Positions 8,834-17,642 of a stretch of DNA of 64,000 bases are shown piece after piece (position 1 is the stretch's first letter; each line of letters starts with the position of its first letter). This DNA comes from Candidatus Gastranaerophilales bacterium (GTDB lineage: Bacteria > Cyanobacteriota > Vampirovibrionia > Gastranaerophilales > Gastranaerophilaceae): contig CALUWD010000007.1 of the NCBI GenBank assembly GCA_944324385.1, positions 1 to 64,000 of the forward strand. Direction: 5' to 3'. The notes beneath the pieces were generated by a model. That model did no database searches and was not told where the DNA came from. It saw nothing but the letters and a program-made list of their open reading frames with translations. The translations under genes were made by a program, and so were the position numbers.

Positions 8834-10543
8834 ATGAAGTTTTTGAGTAGAGGATTTTTAATTTTTGCAGCTATATTATTGTTTTTGGCTCCTGTATTTG
8901 CGCAAGATGAAAAAACAACAATAAGGGTTGGCATTTCAAATCAAGGTTTTTCAACTTATGAACACAATAGTGTGAAATTTTCTTCACCTAATGAAATGCT
9001 AATAGTTGATATGGCTCAAAATAGCCAATTTAAAGTTAAGGAAAACCAGCTTGTATCAATAAAAATGGCTGATGGAGTTTTTAAGATTTTAGCAGATGGC
9101 GAAGTCCTTTCAAAAGATGCCAAGGGACCAATTGTCTTAACCCCAAAAGAAAAAATAGGAATTGTTGAACTAAATAGAAAGGGTACTCCTGCATATTATT
9201 CAGGGCTTATTGAGCTTGTGGCAACAAAAAATGACAAGTTTAATATTATAAATGTTCTTGATTTGCAAACTTATCTAAAAGGTGTTGTGCCAAATGAAAT
9301 GCCTGTATCGTTTGGGTTAGAGGCTCTAAAAGCGCAGGCAGTTGCAGCAAGGAATTATGCAAATCGTCCGCAAAACGCATATAAAAATTATGATGTTTGT
9401 GATTCTACCGCATGTCAGGTGTATTATGGCACGAACTCTCAAAAAGAAATATCAGACAAAGCGGTTGATGAAACAAAAGGAATTTACGCTCTTTATAAAG
9501 ATGAACCTATTCTTGCGCTGTATTCATCTACTGCAGGCGGAATTAGCGAAGATTGGAAAAATGTTTATGCACTAAATCAGCCAAATACTCCATCTAAGCC
9601 TTATTTAGTTTCTGTTTGTGATGATGCTAATCAAAAATTTTTAACGACCGAAAAAGAGGTAAGAGATTTCTATTCAAATAAAACTCTTTCTTATGATATA
9701 AAATCACCTCGTTACAGATGGGTGGTTGAGTGGGAAACACCTGAGCTGGAGGCTGTTTTAAATAAAACTCTTGTAGAACAATCGCGCGCAGGTCTTGTTG
9801 AACCTAAGTTTGATGGCAGCTACACTTTGGAGGGGCTTAAGGATATTAAAGTTTTAAAAAGGGGCAACTCAGGAAAAGCATTGGAAATTGAAATTGTCTT
9901 TAAAAACGGTACTTTTAAAGTAATGAGAGAACTTGGCATAAGAAGGGTTTTAAAGAAAAATAATGCAATGCTTGCAAGCGGAAACTTTTTTGTAGATAAA
10001 ACAGAGTCAAAAAAAGAAGAAAAAGTTGAACAGGAAGAAAGCAAAGCTGTTTTTAGTTTTGAAAAATTTATTCATCCTGATGAAAATAAAATAGAAAAAT
10101 TTGTCTTAACAGGCGGAGGTTTTGGCCATGGTGTCGGGATGAGCCAGTACGGTGCAGGCTATATGGCACAAATGGGTAAAAAATACGATGATATTTTAAA
10201 ACATTACTACAGCGGAATTGCTCTTGGTACAATGCAAAAAGAAGTTTTATACAACCCTTATAACCTTGAGTATAAAACAGAATTTTATTATCAAAAATCA
10301 TCAGGCGAAAATGTTGTACTAAAAGTTGTTAACCCTAAAAGAGTTTCATCGCTTAATTTTAAAATAAATGAGCACGTGTTTAGTCCTGATATGACAGGTT
10401 ATAGCGCAAAGACTTTAGGGATGGACATTACAAAATACCTTGTTAACGGTGTAAATAAAGTTGTCTTTTCGCCGTTAAGTGAAAAAGACAAGGCAAAATC
10501 AATAACTTTTCAAATAGAGGTTGGGGTGAAAATTGGCAAGTGA
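8834..10543 (+). CDS. SpoIID/LytB domain protein, secreted
   Basis: 569 residues with an N-terminal signal peptide (cleavage probably after PVFAQ, about residue 24). The SpoIID domain begins near VLDLQTYLKGVVPNEMP, continues with LKAQAVAARNYA and ALYSSTAGG, and ends with GFGHGVGMSQYGAGYMA. An inserted charged stretch rich in Lys and Glu lies at about 390-415, and a beta-rich C-terminal extension follows. SpoIID proteins are lytic transglycosylases acting on denuded peptidoglycan glycan strands, in sporulation or in cell-wall turnover. Sporulation genes are not otherwise seen, so a cell-wall or septal role is more likely. It overlaps murJ by 11 nt. Confidence 0.85.
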   Translation: MKFLSRGFLIFAAILLFLAPVFAQDEKTTIRVGISNQGFSTYEHNSVKFSSPNEMLIVDMAQNSQFKVKENQLVSIKMADGVFKILADGEVLSKDAKGPIVLTPKEKIGIVELNRKGTPAYYSGLIELVATKNDKFNIINVLDLQTYLKGVVPNEMPVSFGLEALKAQAVAARNYANRPQNAYKNYDVCDSTACQVYYGTNSQKEISDKAVDETKGIYALYKDEPILALYSSTAGGISEDWKNVYALNQPNTPSKPYLVSVCDDANQKFLTTEKEVRDFYSNKTLSYDIKSPRYRWVVEWETPELEAVLNKTLVEQSRAGLVEPKFDGSYTLEGLKDIKVLKRGNSGKALEIEIVFKNGTFKVMRELGIRRVLKKNNAMLASGNFFVDKTESKKEEKVEQEESKAVFSFEKFIHPDENKIEKFVLTGGGFGHGVGMSQYGAGYMAQMGKKYDDILKHYYSGIALGTMQKEVLYNPYNLEYKTEFYYQKSSGENVVLKVVNPKRVSSLNFKINEHVFSPDMTGYSAKTLGMDITKYLVNGVNKVVFSPLSEKDKAKSITFQIEVGVKIGK

Positions 10544-12131
10544 GTGTGAAAATGCGCCAAAAAAAGGCGAAGGCTTATTAAGGGCAGCTTGGTGGATTGC
10601 AGTAATTATATTTTTATCAAAGGTAGCAGGATTTTTAAGAGATATTGTTGTTGCAAATTTCTATGGCGCAAGCATTGTGTCTGATGCTTACTTTTTTGCA
10701 TATCAAATTCCTGCGCTTGTAATTGTTATTTTAGGCGGAGTCGGTGGGCCTTTCCACTCAGCAACTGTTGCTGTTTTTTCAAAACTTGTGAAAGATTTTT
10801 CAAAAAAGCCGGAGCCAGAGATTAAAAAACTTTTTAATACTTTTGAGACATTTTCAATACTTATATTTTTAATACTTTCGCTTTTGTGTTTCTTTTTCCC
10901 AAAGCAAATAATGAGTGTTATTATAAACAATCCTGATACTCTCGAGCTTTTAAACCTTGCGGCATATCATCTGAAGATTATGTCGCCAATGCTTGTTATG
11001 GGCTCTGTTTTGGGTCTTTATTACGGCATTTTGGTTACATATAAGCATTTTTTGCTGCCCAATATTTCGCCCTCAATGGTTTCTTTTGGAATAATTATCG
11101 TCCTTTTAATTGCAAAAGGTGATAATAACGGGTTTTACCTTGCGCTTGGTACAACAATAGGCTGTTTTTTGCAGTTAATTGTGCAATCTCCGGCAGTAAG
11201 GCATTTAGGATACGGGTTTAAACCTTCTTTTGACTTTTTAAAAAATAAAAATTTTAATGAACTTTTAGAACTTTTATTCCCTGCATTTTTAAGTTCAACC
11301 ATAGGACAGCTGGGTGTTTATGTTGATATGTTCTTTTCATCCGGTTTAAAAGAAGGCGCCTGGACTGCTTTTGGTTTTGCAAACAGAATTTTCCAATTTC
11401 CCGTAGGACTTTTATTAAGTGCAATTTTAGTTCCCTTATTTCCTTTGTTTTCAAGGCTTGTAGCGCAAAAAGACTTTGATGGTGTAAGGCACTATTTTAC
11501 AAAAGGGGTGGGTTCGCTTATTTTTGTCGGCAGCTATTTAATGATTTTAATTTTTATAACTAGGACAGATGCCATAAGAATTGCACTTGAGCGTGGAGCT
11601 TTTAACTCTGAAGCAACACTTATGGTTTCTGAAATACTTTTCTTTATTTCTTTATCAATTATTCCATACGTTTTTCGTGATAGCGCAACAAGACTTTTTT
11701 ATTCGTTTAATGACTCTAAAACCCCATTTTATGTTGCAATTGCGTGTATTTTGCTAAAGGTTATTTTGAACTCACTTTTAGTAAAACCTTTTGGAATAAA
11801 CGGTATAGCTCTATCAACTACACTTATAACCGCATTTAACGGTATTACACTTGCACTTTTATTAAGAAAGAAGATTTCAATAGGTTATAGAAAACTTTTG
11901 AGAACTGTACTAAAAATTTTAATTGCCTCTGCTATTGCATTTGTAATAGGGGATGCATTCAGTGTTGTATGGGATAAAATTGTTGGCTATTCGCTTGTTT
12001 TAGGCATTATAAAAATCTTTATTGTTATGATTTTAACCCTAGCTGTTTATTTAATCACCTCTTTTGTGTTAAGAATTGAATATTTAAAAGAGCTAAAAGA
12101 CAGGATTGAAGCAAAATGGAAAAAAGTATAA
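10533..12131 (+). CDS. murJ: Lipid II flippase MurJ
   Basis: 532 residues with about 14 membrane segments (MATE/MurJ fold). The opening LSKVAGFLRDIVVANFYG and SDAYFFAYQIP are typical, as are the central FQFPVGLLLSAILVPLFP and the second-half LERGAFN. It moves undecaprenyl-PP-MurNAc-pentapeptide-GlcNAc to the outer face of the membrane for peptidoglycan synthesis. TTG start inside the end of the SpoIID gene, after a G-rich ribosome site (GAGGTTGGGG), which suggests translational coupling. The murJ-SpoIID pairing supports a wall function for both. Confidence 0.95.
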   Translation: MASECENAPKKGEGLLRAAWWIAVIIFLSKVAGFLRDIVVANFYGASIVSDAYFFAYQIPALVIVILGGVGGPFHSATVAVFSKLVKDFSKKPEPEIKKLFNTFETFSILIFLILSLLCFFFPKQIMSVIINNPDTLELLNLAAYHLKIMSPMLVMGSVLGLYYGILVTYKHFLLPNISPSMVSFGIIIVLLIAKGDNNGFYLALGTTIGCFLQLIVQSPAVRHLGYGFKPSFDFLKNKNFNELLELLFPAFLSSTIGQLGVYVDMFFSSGLKEGAWTAFGFANRIFQFPVGLLLSAILVPLFPLFSRLVAQKDFDGVRHYFTKGVGSLIFVGSYLMILIFITRTDAIRIALERGAFNSEATLMVSEILFFISLSIIPYVFRDSATRLFYSFNDSKTPFYVAIACILLKVILNSLLVKPFGINGIALSTTLITAFNGITLALLLRKKISIGYRKLLRTVLKILIASAIAFVIGDAFSVVWDKIVGYSLVLGIIKIFIVMILTLAVYLITSFVLRIEYLKELKDRIEAKWKKV

Positions 12132-12676
12132 TAAAAAAAGGCGAAGCTTTGGGTTTTCAAACAGACACTGTCTGGGGTTTAGGGTGTTTACCCGATGATT
12201 TTGAAGCAGTTGAGAAAATCTATGAGATAAAAAATCGTGATCGCTCAAAACCGCTTATTTTAATGAGTCATGAAGTAAAATATCTTGAAAAATATGTCTT
12301 AGGTATTTCTGCTCAAGCAAAATTACTCATGGATAAATTTTTTCCGGGGGCACTGACTTTAATTTTTAAACGTTCTGAACTCTGCCCGTCTTTTATTTGC
12401 GCAGGTTTTGACACTGTTGGAATAAGAGTTCCAAACAGTAAAAACTTTAGGGAAATAACTACTCAAGTAGAAGGCTATGTTTTAGCTACAACTTCTCTCA
12501 ATATCTCAAATGAGCCTCCCTGTAAGGATTATAAGGAGGCATGTGAGAAATTTAGCGATAGAGTAAAAATTATTGAGCCAAAATATAGGGAAAACATTCA
12601 AAATCTGGCTTCTACAGTTGTTTTATGCGTAGATGATGAAATTAAAGTTTTAAGGCAAGGCAGTGTAAAAATATAG
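12116..12676 (+). CDS. tsaC: Threonylcarbamoyl-AMP synthase (Sua5/YrdC/YwlC family)
   Basis: 186 residues, a single YrdC domain without the Sua5 C-terminal extension. Motifs: FQTDTVWGLGC, YEIKNRDRSKPL (substrate-binding Lys/Arg block), FPGALTLIFKR and VGIRVPN. It makes threonylcarbamoyl-AMP from Thr, bicarbonate and ATP for t6A at position 37 of ANN-reading tRNAs. The usual PSAN block reads TSLNIS, a mild departure. Starts 16 nt inside the end of murJ. Confidence 0.9.
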   Translation: MEKSIIKKGEALGFQTDTVWGLGCLPDDFEAVEKIYEIKNRDRSKPLILMSHEVKYLEKYVLGISAQAKLLMDKFFPGALTLIFKRSELCPSFICAGFDTVGIRVPNSKNFREITTQVEGYVLATTSLNISNEPPCKDYKEACEKFSDRVKIIEPKYRENIQNLASTVVLCVDDEIKVLRQGSVKI

Positions 12677-12721
12677 AAAAATTGAGTATTTTAGCTAAGT
12701 GTAATTTATTTTAAAACAAGT

Positions 12722-12727
12722 TAAAAT
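12722..12727 (+). promoter_or_regulatory. Putative -10 box of a leaderless hypothetical gene
   Basis: TAAAAT with exactly 6 nt to the ATG at 12734, and no Shine-Dalgarno. The -35 region is poor. Confidence 0.35.
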
Positions 12728-12733
12728 TTTCAA

Positions 12734-13822
12734 ATGAAAAAGATTTTTCCCCAAAGATGCTTTTATAGCGCGATTTTTGCTGCTTATTTAAGCTTTATAA
12801 AATTGCTGTTTGAGCAAGGAGTTTGTGAGAAAAAAATTACATATAAGCTAAAGGGGGTGGGGCAAAAGCCTTTCGCTACAACGATTTTGTGTGATTTTAA
12901 TTTGGGCATAAGAAAAATAAGCGAGAAAATATATTGTGATATTAATTATGAAGAAAGGTCAAAAAGGTTAAACATTGCATTTAAATTAAAATCGCAAAAT
13001 GGTTTTTTAAAATTGGCGAAAGCAGAAAAAAAAGCCTCTTTGCGCCTCCTTGCAAGTTTTTTGTATGAACTTGTTTGGGGGCTTTTAGAGGCGATAGTTG
13101 AATTTGAGGAAGTTAAGCTTTTTGATTTTAATTATTTTATTGTCCCCATTATAGCGGATTTTAAACCTATAAATTCTTTTTTGCCGTCTAAGTTTCTTGT
13201 CAATGATGTTTTTTGCATTTTATATAATATTTTTACTAAAAGGAAAAATCCTGCTGCTTTTGTAAAAGTTTGTGCTGATGAAGTTTTGTTTTTAAGAGGT
13301 ATAAAAAAAATCGCAGCGAACTATAAAATTGAAGATAAAAAGCGCATAGGCGCAGCCATTTCAGAACTTTGTGCACTTAATTTAATAAGAGCAAGGCAAA
13401 TTAAAAAATATGAGTGGAAAATCTTTATTCCAAGGGTGGATTTTGCTGACAGTTATTTTGTCCCGAGGGAAATTTTTTGTTTAAATCCAAGGACAAAATA
13501 TTTTGAAAAATATTTAGCACATCTTATTTGTGCTCAAGCACAGAAGGCAAAAAATATTTTGAATTTAAAAGGCCCTGTTGATTTTTTATATAAAAATGTC
13601 AAATATTTGAAGCCTTTTTGCGCTCGCGAAAGAATAGAAAATGCTTTTGATGAAATGGTAAAAATAGGGCTTATAAAAAACTGGGAGTATAAAAAAATTG
13701 ATGAAAATGAACTTTGCGGTGTAGATTGGATTGTAAAGTATAAAAAGTTGAAAATAATTTTTGATATAAAAAATTGCAGGCGGAATTTGAAAACTCGACC
13801 CGCAATTTTAAAAAAAGTTTAA
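12734..13822 (+). CDS. Hypothetical protein, possible winged-helix (replication-initiator-like) fold
   Basis: 362 residues, very basic, rich in Lys, Phe and Ile, with no signal peptide. Around 205-240, KRIGAAISELCALNLIRAR followed by KYEWKIFIPR reads like a helix-turn-helix plus wing. A second similar unit (RIENAFDEMVKIGLIKNWEY) lies near 300-325. Two winged helices in tandem are the plan of RepA/RepB-type initiators, but no iterons or plasmid genes are nearby, so this is only a structural guess. Its stop codon directly abuts the stop of the convergent gltD gene with no base between. No Shine-Dalgarno; it may be leaderless. Confidence 0.5.
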   Translation: MKKIFPQRCFYSAIFAAYLSFIKLLFEQGVCEKKITYKLKGVGQKPFATTILCDFNLGIRKISEKIYCDINYEERSKRLNIAFKLKSQNGFLKLAKAEKKASLRLLASFLYELVWGLLEAIVEFEEVKLFDFNYFIVPIIADFKPINSFLPSKFLVNDVFCILYNIFTKRKNPAAFVKVCADEVLFLRGIKKIAANYKIEDKKRIGAAISELCALNLIRARQIKKYEWKIFIPRVDFADSYFVPREIFCLNPRTKYFEKYLAHLICAQAQKAKNILNLKGPVDFLYKNVKYLKPFCARERIENAFDEMVKIGLIKNWEYKKIDENELCGVDWIVKYKKLKIIFDIKNCRRNLKTRPAILKKV

Positions 13823-15205
13823 CTACACTTTAGCTGTGCAAAGTGCTTCAATAATTGCTTTAGCAGCGGTTTTACCTGCACCCATAGCGTTAATTGCAGT
13901 AGATTCGCCTCTAGGCGCAACGTCTCCACCTGCATAAATATCTTTAACAGATGTTTCGCCGTTTTCATTGATTATAATGTAGCCTTTTTTATCTGTTTCA
14001 ATGTCGATGTTTTCTTTTGTTGCACTTTGTTGAATAATCGGGTTTGGACCTGTACCAAGTGAAACAATTACAGCGTCAACTTCCATTGTGTCAAATTTGC
14101 CGGTGGGGACTGGACGTCTTCTGCCTGATTCATCAGGTTCGCCAAGTTCCATAACTTCTAGTTTAATGCCATTTACAAAACCGTTTTCACCTAAAATTTC
14201 AACAGGCGAGTGAAGAAGTTTAAAAATAATACCTTCTTCTTTAGCATGGCGAATTTCTTCTTTTCTTGCAGGAAGTTCTTCTTCTGTTCTTCTGTATACA
14301 ATGTAAACTTCTTTATAACCGACCCTTACCGCTGTTCTTGCAGCATCCATTGCAACGTTACCGCCGCCTATGATAGCTGCTCTGTTGCCGACTTTAAGGG
14401 GTGTTGGTGTGTCAGGTTCGTTTGCGTGCATTAAATTAACACGAGTTAAAAATTCATTTGCACTGTAAACGCCGTTTAAGTTTTCACCAGCTACACCCAG
14501 CATTTTAGGCAGCCCTGCGCCGGAGCAAATGAAAATTGCATCGTATCCTTCTTCTTTTAATTGATTTAGCGTAATTGATTTACCTACAATTACGTTTTTA
14601 TAGAATTTAACGCCAATTTCTTTTAAGCTTTCAATTTCTCTATCTAAAACTGTTCTTGGTAATCTGAAAGGCGGAATACCGTATCTTAAAACGCCGCCAA
14701 GCTCATGGAGCGCTTCAAATACACTTACTTCAAAACCTGCGTTTCTAAGGTCTGCTGCAGCTGACATACCTGCGCAACCTGAGCCTACAATTGCAACTTT
14801 TTTGCCGTTTTCTTTAATTTGAGTTTTAACAGGTGCGCTGTTATCGCCAACGTATCTCTCAAGTGCGCCAATTGCAACCGAATCACCTTTTATACCAAGT
14901 ACACATTTGCTTTCGCACTGTCTTTCCTGAGGGCAAACTCTGCCGCAAACAGAGGGCAGCATATTTGATTCTCTTATTATTTCGCCTGCGCCTTGAATGT
15001 CGCCTTCTTTAACTTTTTGGATGAAAGAAGGAATATTGACACTAACGGGGCAGCCTTTTCTGCATAGCGGATTTTTGCAGTTTAGACATCTTGAAGCTTC
15101 AAGTGCAGCTTGTTCAGGTGTAAGATTTTCTTCTACAGGGTTAAAGTTAGACCTTCTTTTAATTTCGTCTTGTTCAAAGGGTCTTTGGCGTTCTACTTTG
15201 CTCAT
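13823..15205 (-). CDS. gltD: NADPH-dependent glutamate synthase small-subunit type oxidoreductase
   Basis: 460 residues. The N-terminal domain has two cysteine clusters for 4Fe-4S binding (CLNCKNPLCRKGCP, then CGRVCPQERQCESKC). An FAD Rossmann motif (IVGSGCAGMSAAADL) and an NADPH motif (IIGGGNVAMDAARTA) follow, with YAGGDV near the C-terminus contacting FAD. In GltBD it feeds electrons to the large subunit for glutamate synthesis; standalone forms (GltA/SudA-like) are common in anaerobes and may also act in sulfur or ferredoxin metabolism. No large subunit is in this window. Shine-Dalgarno-like GGAGAG lies before the ATG. Confidence 0.88.
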   Translation of the reverse strand: MSKVERQRPFEQDEIKRRSNFNPVEENLTPEQAALEASRCLNCKNPLCRKGCPVSVNIPSFIQKVKEGDIQGAGEIIRESNMLPSVCGRVCPQERQCESKCVLGIKGDSVAIGALERYVGDNSAPVKTQIKENGKKVAIVGSGCAGMSAAADLRNAGFEVSVFEALHELGGVLRYGIPPFRLPRTVLDREIESLKEIGVKFYKNVIVGKSITLNQLKEEGYDAIFICSGAGLPKMLGVAGENLNGVYSANEFLTRVNLMHANEPDTPTPLKVGNRAAIIGGGNVAMDAARTAVRVGYKEVYIVYRRTEEELPARKEEIRHAKEEGIIFKLLHSPVEILGENGFVNGIKLEVMELGEPDESGRRRPVPTGKFDTMEVDAVIVSLGTGPNPIIQQSATKENIDIETDKKGYIIINENGETSVKDIYAGGDVAPRGESTAINAMGAGKTAAKAIIEALCTAKV

Positions 15206-15244
15206 ATTTAAAACATCTCTCCATACTTACTTATGATTTTATTG

Positions 15245-15250
15245 TATAAT
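15245..15250 (+). promoter_or_regulatory. -10 box upstream of the HAD hydrolase gene
   Basis: A perfect TATAAT about 30 nt before the TTG start, in the gap between the divergent gltD and HAD genes. No good -35 hexamer is seen. Confidence 0.4.
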
Positions 15251-15280
15251 AAAAACAGCAAAAAGTGAAAAGAGGTTTTT

Positions 15281-16084
15281 TTGGGCGCAATAAAACTTTG
15301 GATAACTGATATTGACGGAACAATTCTTGATGAAACGAATATTTTTTCTAAAAGAGTTCTTGAAACAATAGAAAAAGTTAAGAAATCTGACACTAAAATG
15401 GTTGTTGCAACAGGCAGAATGTTTGACGGAGCAAAAGGGGTTGCGGATTTTTTGGGGCTTGATACTCCTGTTGTTTGTTATCAGGGTGCAATGGTAAAGC
15501 TGGGTGATAAAATCCTTCATCAGGCACCTGTTAAAGAAGATCTTGCACGTGATGTAATTGAGGTTTTAAGGAAAAAAAATATTCATACAAATTTGTATAA
15601 TGATGATGAGTTAATTGTTGAAGACGATGACAAAAAAATCATGAATGACTACTGTCAGGGGCGTTTTACCACCTATCGCGCGGTTGATAGTTTTGATAAT
15701 ATTGAACTTAAAAATGTTTATAAGCTGCTTGCAATAGTTTATGACGAAAATCAAATGCAAGAGCTTATAAAGTTTATGTCAGAGCGTTACAGGGGCATTT
15801 TATGTATTGTTCGCTCGCACAAGTATTATATGGAAATAACAGACCCTAATGCCACAAAAGGGTCTGCGTTGAACTTTTTAAAGGATTACTGGGGTATAGC
15901 GCAAGGTGAAGTTTTAGCGACGGGTGATCAGGATAATGATTATGAAATGTTAAAAAATGCAGGCATTAAGGTTGCAATGGAAAATGCCTCACCAAAATTA
16001 AAAGAAATAGCAGACTATATTTGCCCTAATGTCAAAGAGGACGGTGTCTGCGCTGCTGTTGAGAGGTATATTTTATGCGAATAG
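15281..16084 (+). CDS. Cof-type HAD-superfamily phosphatase
   Basis: 267 residues, normal for Cof hydrolases. Motif I is DIDGTILDE (nucleophile Asp), motif II VVATGRMFDG, and the C-terminal motif IV is ATGDQDNDYEMLKNAG; PNATKGSAL supplies the lysine. The family dephosphorylates sugar phosphates, flavin or cofactor phosphates; the substrate here is unknown. TTG start with AGAGG ahead. The last 10 nt overlap ispF. Confidence 0.88.
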   Translation: MGAIKLWITDIDGTILDETNIFSKRVLETIEKVKKSDTKMVVATGRMFDGAKGVADFLGLDTPVVCYQGAMVKLGDKILHQAPVKEDLARDVIEVLRKKNIHTNLYNDDELIVEDDDKKIMNDYCQGRFTTYRAVDSFDNIELKNVYKLLAIVYDENQMQELIKFMSERYRGILCIVRSHKYYMEITDPNATKGSALNFLKDYWGIAQGEVLATGDQDNDYEMLKNAGIKVAMENASPKLKEIADYICPNVKEDGVCAAVERYILCE

Positions 16085-16548
16085 GTACAGGGTATGATTT
16101 GCATAAATTAGTTGAGGGTAGAGCATTGATTTTAGGCGGGGTAAAAATTCCTTATGAAAAAGGACTTTTGGGCCACTCAGATGCTGATGTACTTATTCAT
16201 GCAATAATTGATTCACTTTTAGGCGCTATGGGTGAAAAAGACATTGGTACACATTTTCCTGATACTGATGAAAGTTTTAAAAACATAAGTAGCACTCTTT
16301 TGCTTCAAAAAACAATGCAGATAATGCAAAATAACGGCTATAAAATTGTAAATGTTGATTCAAATATTATTTGTCAAAAGCCAAAGCTAATGCCCTATAT
16401 TGATAAAATGAAAGAGAAACTTGCGCCTCTTTTAAATATTGATGAGTCAGCCCTTTCAATAAAAGCAAAAACTAACGAGGGAGTTGATGCAATAGGCTTA
16501 GGCGAGGCAATTGCAGCTCAGTGTGTTTGCTTGATTGAGAAAGTGTAA
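16075..16548 (+). CDS. ispF: 2-C-methyl-D-erythritol 2,4-cyclodiphosphate synthase
   Basis: 157 residues, standard length. RIGTGYDLHKL carries metal ligands Asp8 and His10; GHSDADVLIHAIIDSLLGA carries His42; DIGTHFPDTD and KAKTNEGVDAIG complete the signature. It makes the cyclic diphosphate of the MEP isoprenoid pathway, upstream of the polyprenyl synthase at 29371. Translationally coupled to the HAD gene before it and the membrane protein after it. Confidence 0.96.
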   Translation: MRIGTGYDLHKLVEGRALILGGVKIPYEKGLLGHSDADVLIHAIIDSLLGAMGEKDIGTHFPDTDESFKNISSTLLLQKTMQIMQNNGYKIVNVDSNIICQKPKLMPYIDKMKEKLAPLLNIDESALSIKAKTNEGVDAIGLGEAIAAQCVCLIEKV

Positions 16549-16961
16549 TGAAAATTAAAAAAAGTGATATTGAAATTTTTCTTGCTTTATTAGTCCTTGT
16601 TCTGGGTTATTTTTTCACAAACGGGGGTGAATTTAGCGATAATTTCAAACCTGTTTCAAATGTTTGCAAGAAGGAAATGAAAGAAAAAGACTATGTGCAA
16701 AAATACTGCAAGGGCACAATAGAGTACGTTTTGAGCGATAAAACAAGAATAGACTGCTTAACTGATGAATATGCAATTGAATACGATTGGGCGCACAAGT
16801 GGGCGGAAAGTATTGGGCAGTCTTTGTATTATGCACGTATGACAGGCAAAAAGCCTGCTGTTGCAATTATTATGAAGTGTCCCGAGGATGAAAAATATAT
16901 AAAAAGAATTCAACTCGCTGATGAGAGGATAACAATTTTTAAAATCAAAGGTTATGAGTAG
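16548..16961 (+). CDS. Membrane-anchored protein with PD-(D/E)XK nuclease-like core
   Basis: 137 residues. One transmembrane helix at about 9-25 acts as signal anchor; the rest is probably extracytoplasmic. The core KTRIDCLTDEYAIEYDWAHK followed by WAESIGQSLYYA has the spacing of PD-(D/E)XK folds: Asp in the first strand, Glu-x-Asp in the second, then an alpha-helix with Gln-Ser. The catalytic lysine is replaced (E-x-D), so activity is uncertain. Similar short proteins exist in Proteobacteria, mostly uncharacterised. Start overlaps the ispF stop by one base (TAATG). Its stop abuts the next, convergent stop codon. Confidence 0.6.
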   Translation: MKIKKSDIEIFLALLVLVLGYFFTNGGEFSDNFKPVSNVCKKEMKEKDYVQKYCKGTIEYVLSDKTRIDCLTDEYAIEYDWAHKWAESIGQSLYYARMTGKKPAVAIIMKCPEDEKYIKRIQLADERITIFKIKGYE

Positions 16962-17642
16962 TTACCACAAGGCTTTTGGCATTAATCTTTCATAAAACCA
17001 AACAGGCACATCATCGTAGCTGCCGCCTTTAAAGTCGTATTTAAATTTTTCATCAGCCCCTATTGCAATAATAGGGATATTTGTTTCTTTTGATACTTCT
17101 TTTAATATTTCATATCCTCTTATGATGTCTGAAACTGTTGTTTCGTTTGACAAGTGAGTGTTTGAAATAAATCCTGAAAACTTTTTCCAAGGGGTTTTAT
17201 TAAGCCCTGAAGAAAAATCTATATATTCAAGAATGCTTGCTTTGTCGAATGTTTCAAATTTCGATGTATTCACAACCAAATAAATTTTAAGATTTTCCTC
17301 TTGTTCAATGCCGTTTAAAATATCAAGTGTGTCTAAGCCTGTAGCACCATAACCTACATCAATTATAATGTCACCTTTTGTATTTAAGCAGTTAATTTGC
17401 TCACCTGTTACGTAGCTTCCGGCTTCGCCCAGCCCAAAGTAGTCGCTTTGTGCTATTACTTTTATGCCACGTTCTTCAAGTTCGCCAATAATAGGGCGCA
17501 TACAATACGCAGGTTCTACTGTATCTAAGTCAACAAGTGTTATTTCCTTATTTTCTTTTATGTATTGCAATGCTCGATTTATCGATGTTTCGCTTTTGCC
17601 TGAGGCGTATGCGCCTGTGTATACTTCAACTGTTCTTGTCAT
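16962..17642 (-). CDS. P-loop NTPase, MinD/CobQ-like, at the end of the flagellar export operon
   Basis: 226 residues. Walker A is GAYASGKSE near residue 10, and ITLVDLDTVEPAY follows the next strand. A Walker B-like GDIIIDVGYGATGLD lies around 90. VVNTSKFETFDKAS could be a base-recognition region. The overall layout resembles SIMIBI-class (MinD/CobB/ParA) ATPases, but Walker A is not the deviant KGGxGKT of FlhG/MinD. It overlaps the upstream HD-GYP regulator by 4 nt (ATGA), so the two are co-translated. Function unknown. Confidence 0.6.
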   Translation of the reverse strand: MTRTVEVYTGAYASGKSETSINRALQYIKENKEITLVDLDTVEPAYCMRPIIGELEERGIKVIAQSDYFGLGEAGSYVTGEQINCLNTKGDIIIDVGYGATGLDTLDILNGIEQEENLKIYLVVNTSKFETFDKASILEYIDFSSGLNKTPWKKFSGFISNTHLSNETTVSDIIRGYEILKEVSKETNIPIIAIGADEKFKYDFKGGSYDDVPVWFYERLMPKALW

